Source of the DNA: Porticoccus sp002341315
Lineage (GTDB): Bacteria > Pseudomonadota > Gammaproteobacteria > Pseudomonadales > Porticoccaceae
Length of the DNA: 64,000 bases
NCBI RefSeq assembly: GCF_047634355.1
Contig: NZ_JBLIAL010000003.1
Reading direction: 5' to 3' (one strand)
The notes under the pieces are model-generated. The model was not told the origin of the DNA and did no database searches. It was given only the letters and a program-made list of their open reading frames with translations. Below are positions 17,137-25,776 of the stretch, in pieces. The translations under genes and the position numbers were made by a program. Position 1 is the first letter of the stretch. Every line of letters starts with the position of its first letter.

Positions 17137-17152
17137 GCAACAGGGTAACTAA

Positions 17153-17178
17153 AACGCCGACCTGTGTCGGCGTTTTTT
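17153..17178 (+). terminator. Intrinsic terminator after tsaP
   Basis: AACGCCGAC and GTCGGCGTT pair around a 4-base loop and are followed by a run of T, 17 bases after the tsaP stop. Confidence 0.92.
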
Positions 17179-17228
17179 ATGGGCAACGGGTATCAAGCAG
17201 GTCAAACAGGTAAGGGAGTACCAAGCCA

Positions 17229-18326
17229 ATGGACAGGGAGTCCAAAGCAGCACTGGTCATGGCTTTTCTTGATGGATGCTCCCCTGCCGACAGTGTCAGA
17301 CTGTGTCGGTCGGCGGGTTCCTTTGTCGAGGCAGCTGCTCAGGCAGAAGACTATTTTTCCTCTGGTTCCGCCAGTCAGTCGGGAAAGTATTTCCAAAAAC
17401 ACCATAATAATCGAGCGGAACGGGAAGATCGGGCAGAGCAGGTGCTGGATTGGTGCCGACATAATCAGGTGACCTGCCTCAATTTGCTCGACCCGGATTA
17501 CCCCCCTCTTTTACTGGAGCTGAGTGTTCCTCCCCCCCTGTTGTTTATTCGTGGCGATGCGCAGTTGCTGTCCATGCCACAAATCGCCATTGTTGGCAGT
17601 CGCAATGCCAGTCCCGGTGGACTGGGTAATGCCCGGGCCTTTGCCGCCGCTTTGGCGGCCAGTGGTTTTGTGATCACCAGTGGTCTGGCGCTGGGCATTG
17701 ATGGGGCGGCTCATGATGGAGCCCTGCAAACGGGCAAAACCATCGCTGTGCTGGGGACCGGTCTGGATGTGATCTACCCGCGCCGACACGATGATTTGTA
17801 TCGGCGGATAGTTGCTCAAGGGGGTGCAGTCGTCAGTGAGTTTTTGCCAGAAACACCACCCTTTGCGGGCAATTTTCCCCGTCGCAACCGGATAATCAGT
17901 GGTCTGAGTCTGGGCATTCTGGTGGTTGAAGCGGCATTGAAGAGCGGGTCGCTGATCACTGCCCGGTACGGTCTGGAACAGGGGCGGGAAGTATTTGCCA
18001 TTCCCGGTTCGATCCATAGTGCTTTCAGTAAAGGCACCCATCAGCTGCTCAAACAGGGCGCGACTCTGGTGGAATCGGCAGCGGATATTGCAGAGCAACT
18101 GGGTGGTCTGCTGGCCTCTATGGCGCCGGACGTTAAAACAGGTCAGCAACCGCCGACAGAAGCAGGACAGGTCCTGCTGGAGGCGATGGGATTCGACCCG
18201 GTTGATATGGATATGCTTGTGCAGCGTACGGCCATGTCAGTGAATACGTTGACACAGGAGCTGCTGTTGCTGGAACTGGAGGGTGCAATTGCTGTTGGGC
18301 AGGGAATTTATCAGCGGTTGCGCTAG
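17229..18326 (+). CDS. dprA: DNA-processing protein DprA (Smf)
   Basis: 365 residues. The Rossmann-like DprA core shows IVGSRNASPGG, TSGLALGIDGAAHDGAL and NFPRRNRIISGLS. A C-terminal winged-helix domain (about 290-365) ends the protein. DprA binds incoming single-stranded DNA and loads RecA in natural transformation. The ATG is preceded by AAGGGAG. The tsaP-dprA-tsaC-hemF-aroE order is the one seen in pseudomonads, apart from purE being inserted after dprA and qor missing. Confidence 0.95.
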   Translation: MDRESKAALVMAFLDGCSPADSVRLCRSAGSFVEAAAQAEDYFSSGSASQSGKYFQKHHNNRAEREDRAEQVLDWCRHNQVTCLNLLDPDYPPLLLELSVPPPLLFIRGDAQLLSMPQIAIVGSRNASPGGLGNARAFAAALAASGFVITSGLALGIDGAAHDGALQTGKTIAVLGTGLDVIYPRRHDDLYRRIVAQGGAVVSEFLPETPPFAGNFPRRNRIISGLSLGILVVEAALKSGSLITARYGLEQGREVFAIPGSIHSAFSKGTHQLLKQGATLVESAADIAEQLGGLLASMAPDVKTGQQPPTEAGQVLLEAMGFDPVDMDMLVQRTAMSVNTLTQELLLLELEGAIAVGQGIYQRLR

Positions 18327-18449
18327 CAAATGGCCCTTCTCATGGGGTTCATACATTGATGAGCAACAAACCCTCCTGTTAACAAGCGCATTTTATTGCG
18401 AAATTCCCCGGGTTCGGGTAGCCTGCCGCGTTTTCAGGGGGATTAAAAA

Positions 18450-18956
18450 ATGAACAAACCCTTTATTGCCATCCTGATGGGTTCGGACTCGGATCTGCCA
18501 GTCATGGAAGCCAGCTTTGAAGTGCTCAAAAAGTTCGAGGTGCCCTTCGAAGTTAAAGTATCGTCGGCGCATCGAACGCCAGAGGCAACGCACCGTTATG
18601 TGAAGGATGCCGACCAGCGGGGCTGTGCAGCCTTTATATGTGCTGCGGGCATGGCGGCGCATCTGGCGGGTGCCGTTGCAGCCAATACGCTCAAGCCCGT
18701 GATTGGGGTGCCTATCAACTCATCACTGGATGGCCTTGATGCGTTGCTCTCAACGGTGCAAATGCCCGGTGGAATTCCGGTTGCTACCGTGGCAATCGGC
18801 AAGGCAGGTGCCAAGAACGCAGCCTATCTGGCAGCCCAGATAATTGGTGTCAGTGATACTGTGTTGCACCAGAAGTTGCTGGATGAGCGAGCAGATAATG
18901 CCCGTGCCATTCTGGAAAAAGACGCGGCATTACAAGAGAAGCTGAAAAGCCTCTGA
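18450..18956 (+). CDS. purE: N5-carboxyaminoimidazole ribonucleotide mutase (class I PurE)
   Basis: The 168-residue protein has the class I motifs MGSDSDLPVM, SAHRTPE and the AGMAAHLAG loop. It converts N5-CAIR to CAIR in purine synthesis. PurK, its usual operon partner, is not adjacent; the next gene, 11 bases away, is tsaC. The gene therefore sits alone inside an otherwise Pseudomonas-like block. Confidence 0.96.
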   Translation: MNKPFIAILMGSDSDLPVMEASFEVLKKFEVPFEVKVSSAHRTPEATHRYVKDADQRGCAAFICAAGMAAHLAGAVAANTLKPVIGVPINSSLDGLDALLSTVQMPGGIPVATVAIGKAGAKNAAYLAAQIIGVSDTVLHQKLLDERADNARAILEKDAALQEKLKSL

Positions 18957-18967
18957 GCCGCGTCTCC

Positions 18968-19525
18968 GTGGACAATTTTCGTATAGTCAGGGCGGTGGAT
19001 TGCCTGCGTGCTGGTGGGGTGGTGGCCTACCCCACAGAGGCAGTCTGGGGCCTCGGTTGCAACCCGTTTTCAGAGGCAGCCGTCATGCGGCTGTTGGCGC
19101 TCAAAAAACGCCGTCGGGACATGGGGCTCATCGTGATCGCCGCCTCAATCGAACAGCTGGAACCTTTTTTGGCGGGCATACCAGTGCCTGATCGCCAGCT
19201 ACTAGAGGCCAGTTGGCCGGGTCCGCAGACTTGGCTGGTACCCAATAATGGTTATGCGCCAACCTGGGTTACCGGCGGCAGAGAAACCCTGGCGCTACGC
19301 GTGACGAACCACCCTGTGGCTGCAGCACTTTGTCGTGCTTATGGGGGGGGAGTGATTTCTACGTCTGCCAACCCGCATGGCTTTAGGCCGGCCGTTTCTA
19401 TGCTAAAGCTGAATCTTTATTTTTATGGTCAGCTTGATTATGTGCTGCCCGGTCCATTGGGTGGCCTGACATCTCCGACACCGATCAAAAACCTGAAAAC
19501 CGGAGAGATGATCCGGGGCAGCTGA
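18968..19525 (+). CDS. tsaC: Threonylcarbamoyl-AMP synthase TsaC (YrdC)
   Basis: 185 residues from a GTG start, short YrdC-type without the Sua5 C-terminal domain. Family signatures are GGVVAYPTEAVWGLGC, ALKKRR and SAN near STSANPHG. It makes threonylcarbamoyl-AMP from threonine, bicarbonate and ATP for the t6A37 tRNA modification. It follows purE closely and precedes hemF, as in other gammaproteobacteria where yrdC neighbours hemF and aroE. Confidence 0.95.
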   Translation: MDNFRIVRAVDCLRAGGVVAYPTEAVWGLGCNPFSEAAVMRLLALKKRRRDMGLIVIAASIEQLEPFLAGIPVPDRQLLEASWPGPQTWLVPNNGYAPTWVTGGRETLALRVTNHPVAAALCRAYGGGVISTSANPHGFRPAVSMLKLNLYFYGQLDYVLPGPLGGLTSPTPIKNLKTGEMIRGS

Positions 19526-19621
19526 TGCTCCGATTTTTACATTGTCGGTAAGTTGTCAATGGCGGATCGGCCTATCACACTGTGTATTTATATGACCTAA
19601 CCCCATTGTTTTGAGGATCTC

Positions 19622-20524
19622 ATGACAGATAAAGCGGCCGTTAAACAGTACCTGCTGAATTTGCAGGATCGTATCTGCCATGCCTTACAGCTGGAAGATG
19701 ATCGCAGCAGGTTTGCAGAGGAAAACTGGGTTCGCGAAGAGGGTGGTGGCGGTCGCAGTCGGGTGATAGTGGATGGATCGGTATTTGAAAAAGGTGGGGT
19801 GAACTTTTCCCACGTCTATGGGACACAGCTGCCCCCGTCTGCCACCGCAGCCCGACCGGAACTGGCGGGGCGAAGCTTTGAAGCCATGGGCGTGTCACTG
19901 GTGATCCATCCGGAAAACCCCTATGTCCCCACCTCCCATGCGAACGTCCGGTTTTTTATTGCGGAGAAGGAAGACGAAGAGCCCGTCTGGTGGTTCGGGG
20001 GCGGCTATGATCTGACACCCTACTACGGCAATGAGGAAGATTGTCGTCATTGGCATCAGACAGCCCGTGCCGCCTGCCAACCCTTTGGCCCGGAGATTTA
20101 CCCCCGTTTCAAGCAGTGGTGTGACGAGTACTTTTTCCTCAAGCACCGCAACGAACCCCGTGGGGTTGGCGGCCTGTTTTTCGATGATTATAACGAGGCG
20201 GGGTTTGAGCAGAGTTTTGCCCTGACAAGGGCGGTTGGAGATAGCTATATTGATGCTTACCTGCCTATTGTCCGGCGACGAAAACATGTTCCCTGGGGAC
20301 AGCGCGAGCGCCAGTTTCAATTATATCGGCGTGGTCGCTACGTGGAATTTAATCTGGTTTATGACCGGGGAACACTGTTTGGTCTGCAGACGGGTGGCAG
20401 AACCGAATCCATTCTCATGTCGCTGCCGCCATTGGTTCGTTGGGAATACAATTGGCAACCCGAACCCGGTTCCGCCGAGGCGGAGCTCTACCAGTTATAT
20501 CTGCAACCACGCCAGTGGGTTTGA
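19622..20524 (+). CDS. hemF: Oxygen-dependent coproporphyrinogen III oxidase
   Basis: The 300-residue protein is collinear with E. coli HemF: GVNFSHVYG, NPYVPTSHANVRFF, WWFGGGYDLTPYYG and FNLVYDRGTLFGLQTGGR. It decarboxylates coproporphyrinogen III to protoporphyrinogen IX using O2, which fits an aerobic lifestyle; heme is needed by the cytochrome oxidase encoded 4 kb away. Ribosome site GAGGA precedes the ATG. Confidence 0.98.
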   Translation: MTDKAAVKQYLLNLQDRICHALQLEDDRSRFAEENWVREEGGGGRSRVIVDGSVFEKGGVNFSHVYGTQLPPSATAARPELAGRSFEAMGVSLVIHPENPYVPTSHANVRFFIAEKEDEEPVWWFGGGYDLTPYYGNEEDCRHWHQTARAACQPFGPEIYPRFKQWCDEYFFLKHRNEPRGVGGLFFDDYNEAGFEQSFALTRAVGDSYIDAYLPIVRRRKHVPWGQRERQFQLYRRGRYVEFNLVYDRGTLFGLQTGGRTESILMSLPPLVRWEYNWQPEPGSAEAELYQLYLQPRQWV

Positions 20525-20548
20525 GTTATACAAAATGGGAAGACCAGC

Positions 20549-21370
20549 ATGACTGATCGTTACGCCGTTTTTGGCAATCCTGTGGAGCACAGTAAGTCGC
20601 CGCAAATTCATCGGGCCTTTGCTGCCCAGACGGGTGAAGCGATTGAATACGACAAACAATCTGTGGAGCCAGATGGCTTTTATCGTGCTGCGGACACCTT
20701 TTTTACAGAGGGTGGTAAGGGTCTTAACGTCACGGTGCCATTCAAGCAGGAGGCCTATGGTTATGCTGCAAGGCTGACGAATCGTGCCCGCCATGCGGGT
20801 GCAGTTAACACCCTGGCCCTGCAGAATGATGGCACGGTATTGGGGGACAACACCGATGGCATCGGTATGGTCAGAGACATGCTTGAGAACCTCAACTGGC
20901 AGATTAAAGGCCGAAAAGTGCTGGTTCTCGGTGCCGGTGGTGCAGTGCGTGGCATCCTTGAGCCTTTGCTGGAGCAATTGCCTCAGCATGTGGTCATTGC
21001 CAACCGTACACTGGCTAAGGCGCTGCAACTGGCTAAAGGATTTGCGGAAATGGGTTACTTGCTCGGTTGTGACTATGAGATGCTCGAGGGTCAGCAGTTT
21101 GACCTTGTCATCAATGGCACCAGTGCCAGTCTTTCAGCACAGTTACCGCCCCTCCCCGATGGGTTACTGGCAGGTCAGGCCTGTTGCTACGATATGATGT
21201 ACGCGGCACAGCCAACGGTATTTATGATCTGGGCCAGACAGCAGGGTGCTACCCGCGTCACCGATGGCCTGGGCATGCTGGTCGAACAGGCGGCGGAATC
21301 CTTTCGGCTCTGGCGTGGTATAAGTCCAAATACCGCGCCGGTTATTGCTGAAATCCGCCAGTCGCTATAG
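20549..21370 (+). CDS. aroE: Shikimate dehydrogenase (NADP+)
   Basis: 273 residues. The shikimate-binding segment NPVEHSKSPQIH, the catalytic-lysine motif NVTVPFKQEA, NTDG and the NADP loop GAGGAVRG with the NRT phosphate clamp are all present. It reduces 3-dehydroshikimate in aromatic amino acid synthesis. It lies 24 bases after hemF and converges with the carbonic anhydrase gene. Confidence 0.97.
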   Translation: MTDRYAVFGNPVEHSKSPQIHRAFAAQTGEAIEYDKQSVEPDGFYRAADTFFTEGGKGLNVTVPFKQEAYGYAARLTNRARHAGAVNTLALQNDGTVLGDNTDGIGMVRDMLENLNWQIKGRKVLVLGAGGAVRGILEPLLEQLPQHVVIANRTLAKALQLAKGFAEMGYLLGCDYEMLEGQQFDLVINGTSASLSAQLPPLPDGLLAGQACCYDMMYAAQPTVFMIWARQQGATRVTDGLGMLVEQAAESFRLWRGISPNTAPVIAEIRQSL

Positions 21371-21413
21371 GTGGACCTGGTCTGTTCGGACACCCCATAA
21401 AATATTTGCGGGG

Positions 21414-21980
21414 CTATTCCGCGTCATTTCGCCAGTCATCAGCCTGCTCGGTGAGATACTGATCCTTGAGTTTGACGTAATTGCCGGGGGAGTAGGAAAA
21501 GAACGCCCGCTCTTCGTCAGAAACTGGTCTCAGTAACCGGCAGGGATTGCCTACATAGAGGTTGCCGCTTTCCAGATGCTTCCCGGGCGGCACCACTGTG
21601 CCGGCGCCGATGATCACCTCATTCTCTACTACAGCGCCATCATTAATGATGGCGCCATTGCCCACCAGAATATAGTCGCCGAGTGTACAGCCGTGAAGAA
21701 TGGCGCCGTGACCGACAATCACGTTGTCGCCAATGGTCAGTGGCCAGCCTCCGGGGTTGAAGTCACTTGCATGGGTGATGTGCAATACGGCGGTATCCTG
21801 AATATTTGAGCGATTGCCTACGGTAATGCGATGCATGTCGCCGCGAACTACGGCTCCGGGCCACACTGAGACATCATCGCCGAGGGTGACATTGCCAATC
21901 ACAGTCGCTGCCGGATCAATGTAAACTCGTTCGCCGAGGGTGGGTAAAACACCTTTATAGGGTCGGATATTCTCTGTCAT
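21414..21980 (-). CDS. Gamma-carbonic anhydrase family protein (YrdA-like)
   Basis: 188 residues from the second of two adjacent ATG codons, which has AGGAG at better spacing. The whole protein is a left-handed beta-helix of hexapeptide repeats; zinc-ligand-type histidines are in VLHITHASD and VGHGAILHGC. YrdA homologues often neighbour aroE. Carbonic anhydrase activity is not proven for many members, so the call is to family only. Confidence 0.9.
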   Translation of the reverse strand: MTENIRPYKGVLPTLGERVYIDPAATVIGNVTLGDDVSVWPGAVVRGDMHRITVGNRSNIQDTAVLHITHASDFNPGGWPLTIGDNVIVGHGAILHGCTLGDYILVGNGAIINDGAVVENEVIIGAGTVVPPGKHLESGNLYVGNPCRLLRPVSDEERAFFSYSPGNYVKLKDQYLTEQADDWRNDAE

Positions 21981-22115
21981 CATGACTCCTGCGCTGACTA
22001 ATGGATCTATAACGATATAATACGTTGCCAGATGGCTGGCTTATAGCCGTTGTAGCGATCTGGCATAACGTTTGGTTGAATTTTTCACTTATCACCGACC
22101 GGAAGGCCTTTCTCG

Positions 22116-22355
22116 ATGTTTAAAGCTGACAAGCGTTTTATTGCAGGTGCGGTCTGCCCGCGCTGTAACCAGATGGATAAGCTGGTGGTTTTCAATGAGG
22201 ATGGCAAGGATTTCAGGGCCTGTGTCAGCTGTGATTTTCGTGAGCAGATGTTTATGCAGGGTGCCCCCCGCGAGCTGGAGACCCGGGTTAATCTCTCTCC
22301 CGAGGAAAGGCGGGTTGACGTGCAGACGGTGAAGCTCGTCGATCCCAAAAAATGA
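22116..22355 (+). CDS. yheV: YheV family zinc-ribbon protein
   Basis: 79 residues. It starts MFKADKRFIAGAVCPRC and carries two CxxC pairs (Cys14/Cys17 and Cys36/Cys39) that would bind one zinc. E. coli YheV shows the same RKRFIAGAxCPxC start. Function is unknown. It stands alone on the plus strand and converges with the next gene with 15 bases between stop codons. Confidence 0.85.
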   Translation: MFKADKRFIAGAVCPRCNQMDKLVVFNEDGKDFRACVSCDFREQMFMQGAPRELETRVNLSPEERRVDVQTVKLVDPKK

Positions 22356-22370
22356 CACATCCCACCGATA

Positions 22371-23024
22371 TCAGTGAATCAGTAATTGTCCCGATCCGTT
22401 AAACAATAGATTGACCGATAAATTGTCGATCAGACAGGGCCACCGCTGTAGATCACTTGCCCACCGATTGCTGCGGTCCTCCCGGCATGCCTCGGGAACA
22501 AACACCAGATCTTTTTGCTGCAGCTCATCCACGATCAGATGAACAGCGCTGTCAAGTTGATTGGCGAAAGGTTCACCTATCAAGTGATGGATGATCAGGT
22601 TCGAACGGGTCATATCCATTGGTACCAATGGCATGTTATAGCCCGAGATAAACCGGTCATTGACCTCCTCGACCAGTCGATGGGCCAGATAGGATTCGCC
22701 CATAAGGGAATTGAGCCCTTCGTGGCCAGCCACCAATGCTGGCGGTTCCATGAAAAATTCTCTGGCAGTGGAAATCACCGGTTCTATGTAGTCAATCAGT
22801 CCGCATTCATCTGCGATGGCATCCACCGCATCAATAAATTCCGGCACCTGATCTATGTAGTGAATAATAAAATTGAGGAGCGCTGGAATGATATTTTCGG
22901 ATGGCAACTGAATGGATTTGTGGAGTGCGCTGACGCGGGTCGTGAGTAGTCTGGCAAGTTGTCCTGTTACCCTTTCATGCTTCTTGGCAGCGACAATAGC
23001 CTGGCGAATAATTACAGTATCCAT
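22371..23024 (-). CDS. Conserved-looking hypothetical helical protein
   Basis: 217 residues from the ATG at 23024 (a TTG two codons upstream is also in frame). No domain is recognised. The sequence looks mostly alpha-helical, acidic and cytoplasmic, without signal or membrane segments (for example NIIPALLNFIIHYIDQVPEFIDAVDAIADECGL is amphipathic, seen as two shorter helices). Codon use and the clean frame support a real gene. Neighbours are yheV and dinF, which give no functional hint. Confidence 0.7.
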   Translation of the reverse strand: MDTVIIRQAIVAAKKHERVTGQLARLLTTRVSALHKSIQLPSENIIPALLNFIIHYIDQVPEFIDAVDAIADECGLIDYIEPVISTAREFFMEPPALVAGHEGLNSLMGESYLAHRLVEEVNDRFISGYNMPLVPMDMTRSNLIIHHLIGEPFANQLDSAVHLIVDELQQKDLVFVPEACREDRSNRWASDLQRWPCLIDNLSVNLLFNGSGQLLIH

Positions 23025-23095
23025 AGTCAAAAGTTAGCTGAGCCCGATAAAAAGGCAAAGAACATCTTGCTATAAGCCGCACTGCTTTTTGTTCA

Positions 23096-24424
23096 TCAGC
23101 ATGTTTGAGCGATCCACTGGCCACGTTTACTGAACAGAGTAAATAACCATACCATCTGAATGCTGCGAGCCACTAAAAAGCCGAGATACGCGAACCATAG
23201 CCCATGATTGCCGAGCGGGGCTGAAAAGTACCACAGTGGCAAAAAAACGAGAAAAGACGCTATCAGCATGCTGTCCTGCATCGCGCGAGTTTTGCCGCTG
23301 CCGATGAAAATACCGTCCGCCATAAAGCAGGCAAGGCCGACCAGTGGCATGGCTGTCAGCCAGGGCCAATAGGTTTTCACCGCAGGTAAAACCTCTGGCA
23401 GGTTCGTAATCGCGCCAATAATGATGTCCGGGAAAAACCCATAAATAAGGGTGGCGATCAAGGCGATGACCAAACCCCAGGCAGTGGTAGTCAGACAAAT
23501 ACGGTAAAAGTCTTTGAGGTCTTTCTTACCGATGGCATGCCCGGCAAGGGACTCGGCGGCATGCGCAAACCCATCCTGTGTAAACGCCACCAGCAATATT
23601 AACTGCATCAGGATGGCATTGGCCGAGAGAATGACATCACCCTGCCGTGCTCCCTGGGCGGTGAAAAAAGTCATGATGAAGACAAGGCAGGCTGTGCGGA
23701 CGAACAGATGACGATTAGCCCTGAACAGCTCTCGATATCTGAACCATTGCGTCAGTTGCATTGACCTGATCGGTGTTTGGAGCTGGCGTATGGTCACTGT
23801 CACCAATAGCAGTGCGAGTACCAAACCGAGATATTCCGCAGTCAAGGAGGCCCACGCAGCTCCGGCACTGTTCATTTTCATTCCGACTATGAACAGAAAA
23901 TCAAAACCAACATTGCTGAGATTGACGAATAGCATGAGGAACAGCGTGGTACCGGCTCGCTGCAGCCCGAGCAGCCAGCCCATCGCACAGAAAGTGGCGA
24001 GGGTGGCGGGAGCAGCCAGAATACGAATCTGGCAGTATTCCATGGTCAGGGGTCTGGCTGCAGCGGAGGGTTTGATCAGATCGAGAATCAGGGTGAGGAG
24101 GGGTTGCCGCAACAGGATCAACAGGATCCCGAGAGTGAATGCTATCACCAGTGATTGAGCCAACACTTCAACGCAGCGGGATGTATCTCCGGCACCCCAG
24201 GCCCTGGCGGTTACGCCGATAGTGCCCATCCGCAGAAATCCAAACAACCAGAACAGCATGGTCAGTACACTACTGCCCGCAGCCACGGCAGCGAGAAAAC
24301 GGGCATTTGCCAGATGACCGAGAATCGCGGTATCAACGAGGCCCAGGGTCGGGATACTGATGCTTGCCAGGGTCATAGGCAGGGCGATCACTAAAACTTT
24401 TTGTTGGATAAGCAGTGATTTCAT
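23096..24424 (-). CDS. dinF: MATE family efflux transporter DinF
   Basis: 442 residues with about 12 membrane helices. The start ALPMTLASISIPTLGLVDTAILGHL and GFLRMGTIGVTARAWGAGD are characteristic of the DinF branch of MATE drug/Na+ or H+ antiporters. E. coli dinF belongs to the LexA regulon; I could not find a CTGT-N8-ACAG LexA box in the 190 bases upstream, so damage control is unsupported here. It diverges from the cytochrome oxidase operon. Confidence 0.92.
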   Translation of the reverse strand: MKSLLIQQKVLVIALPMTLASISIPTLGLVDTAILGHLANARFLAAVAAGSSVLTMLFWLFGFLRMGTIGVTARAWGAGDTSRCVEVLAQSLVIAFTLGILLILLRQPLLTLILDLIKPSAAARPLTMEYCQIRILAAPATLATFCAMGWLLGLQRAGTTLFLMLFVNLSNVGFDFLFIVGMKMNSAGAAWASLTAEYLGLVLALLLVTVTIRQLQTPIRSMQLTQWFRYRELFRANRHLFVRTACLVFIMTFFTAQGARQGDVILSANAILMQLILLVAFTQDGFAHAAESLAGHAIGKKDLKDFYRICLTTTAWGLVIALIATLIYGFFPDIIIGAITNLPEVLPAVKTYWPWLTAMPLVGLACFMADGIFIGSGKTRAMQDSMLIASFLVFLPLWYFSAPLGNHGLWFAYLGFLVARSIQMVWLFTLFSKRGQWIAQTC

Positions 24425-24512
24425 TTTGTCCTTGGGCGGTTAAAGAGGCCATTCTGCCAGAAAAAGCATTCATTCTTTGGGCGGAATAGTCTGGAGCGGT
24501 GCGGAAAGAATC

Positions 24513-24521
24513 TGGTATACT
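24513..24521 (+). promoter_or_regulatory. Extended -10 promoter element for the cox operon
   Basis: TGGTATACT matches an extended -10 box and lies about 93 bases before the coxB start. The -35 region is weak. Confidence 0.5.
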
Positions 24522-24613
24522 CGCCCGGTTTTTCGTGTCCAGAGAAGCTGTTTGGCTCTTGCAGGATGAAATTCATAACTAGAAACAATAACTTATTGAC
24601 TGGAGATAGGGCG

Positions 24614-25762
24614 ATGTCAAGAAGAGCACGTATGCTTTTCGCGCTGCTGCTAGCCCCTGCGATGTTCTTGGCCACTTTTGGCAAAGCATTGGCAGATGAT
24701 GCACAGCGTTGGGCTGTCAATATGCCCAAGGGGGTAACCCCTGTGAGCAACGCAATCTACGATATTCACATGATCATTTTCTGGATCTGCGTGGTGATCG
24801 CGGTTGGCGTATTTGGCGTGATGTTTTACAGCATGTATGCGCACCGCAAGTCCAAGGGTGCCGTTGCTGCAAACTTCCATGAAAATACCACTGCTGAGAT
24901 TGTCTGGACTGTGATTCCAGCGGTTTTGCTGATTGTTATGGCGATTCCGGCAACCAGCGCGCTACTGCAGGTGTACGATGCCAGTGAAGCCGAGATGGAC
25001 ATCAAGGTCACCGGTTATCAGTGGAAATGGCAGTATGAGTATCTTGGTCAGGATGTCTCCTTCATGAGCGAGCTGGCCACGCCCGAATCTGAAATCTACA
25101 ACACAGCACCCAAAAGCCAGTATTACGTACAGGAGGTGAGTGAACCCCTGGTGATACCGGCCAATACCAAGGTGCGTTTCCTGATCACGGCGAAAGACGT
25201 GATTCATTCCTGGTGGTTGCCTGATCTCGGTGTCAAAAAAGATGCTATTCCCGGTCTGGTCAACGAAACCTGGGCCTATGTCAATGAGCCGGGTATCTAC
25301 CGTGGAGCCTGTACCGAGCTTTGTGGCCAGGGTCATGCCTTTATGCCAGTTGTGGTCAATGTGCTTGAAAAAGAAGCCTATAATTCCTGGCTGGCAGAGA
25401 AAAAAGAAGCCGCTGCCGCAGAACGTGAACTGTCCAAAAAAACCTTCACGATGGATGAGTTGATGGCTCAGGGGAAAGAGGCTTACGATCGCTCTTGTGC
25501 TGCCTGTCACCAGGTGAATGGTCAGGGTATCGCTGGTGTGTTCCCCTCAATGATTGGTGGTGCTATAACCACTGGCGATATTACTTCACATATCGATATC
25601 GTGGTGAATGGTAAGGCGGGAACGGCGATGCAGGCTTTCGGTGGTCAATTGTCAGAGGTGGATATTGCTGCGATTGTTACCTATGAGCGCAATGCCTGGG
25701 GCAATAATACCGGTGATGTCGTGCAGCCCATCGATATTCTCAAACATAAGCAAGGCCAATAA
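24614..25762 (+). CDS. coxB: Cytochrome c oxidase subunit II with fused cytochrome c domain
   Basis: 382 residues from the ATG at 24614, which has GGAGATAGG upstream; a start 48 bases earlier lacks a signal sequence at its beginning. After a signal peptide come two membrane helices, a cupredoxin domain with the CuA site (IHSWWLPDLG and CTELCGQGHAFMP) and, from about residue 285, a class I cytochrome c domain with heme motif CAACH. The built-in cytochrome makes this a caa3-like subunit that takes electrons from periplasmic cytochromes. First gene of the oxidase operon. Confidence 0.96.
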   Translation: MSRRARMLFALLLAPAMFLATFGKALADDAQRWAVNMPKGVTPVSNAIYDIHMIIFWICVVIAVGVFGVMFYSMYAHRKSKGAVAANFHENTTAEIVWTVIPAVLLIVMAIPATSALLQVYDASEAEMDIKVTGYQWKWQYEYLGQDVSFMSELATPESEIYNTAPKSQYYVQEVSEPLVIPANTKVRFLITAKDVIHSWWLPDLGVKKDAIPGLVNETWAYVNEPGIYRGACTELCGQGHAFMPVVVNVLEKEAYNSWLAEKKEAAAAERELSKKTFTMDELMAQGKEAYDRSCAACHQVNGQGIAGVFPSMIGGAITTGDITSHIDIVVNGKAGTAMQAFGGQLSEVDIAAIVTYERNAWGNNTGDVVQPIDILKHKQGQ

Positions 25763-25776
25763 AGGAGGATTAAGTC

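Noticed and set aside
17511..18149. Antisense ORF of 212 codons in dprA
   Set aside because: No domain, no ribosome site, overlaps a clear gene.
24425..24613. LexA box for dinF
   Set aside because: No CTGT-N8-ACAG or close variant was found; SOS control is not supported here.
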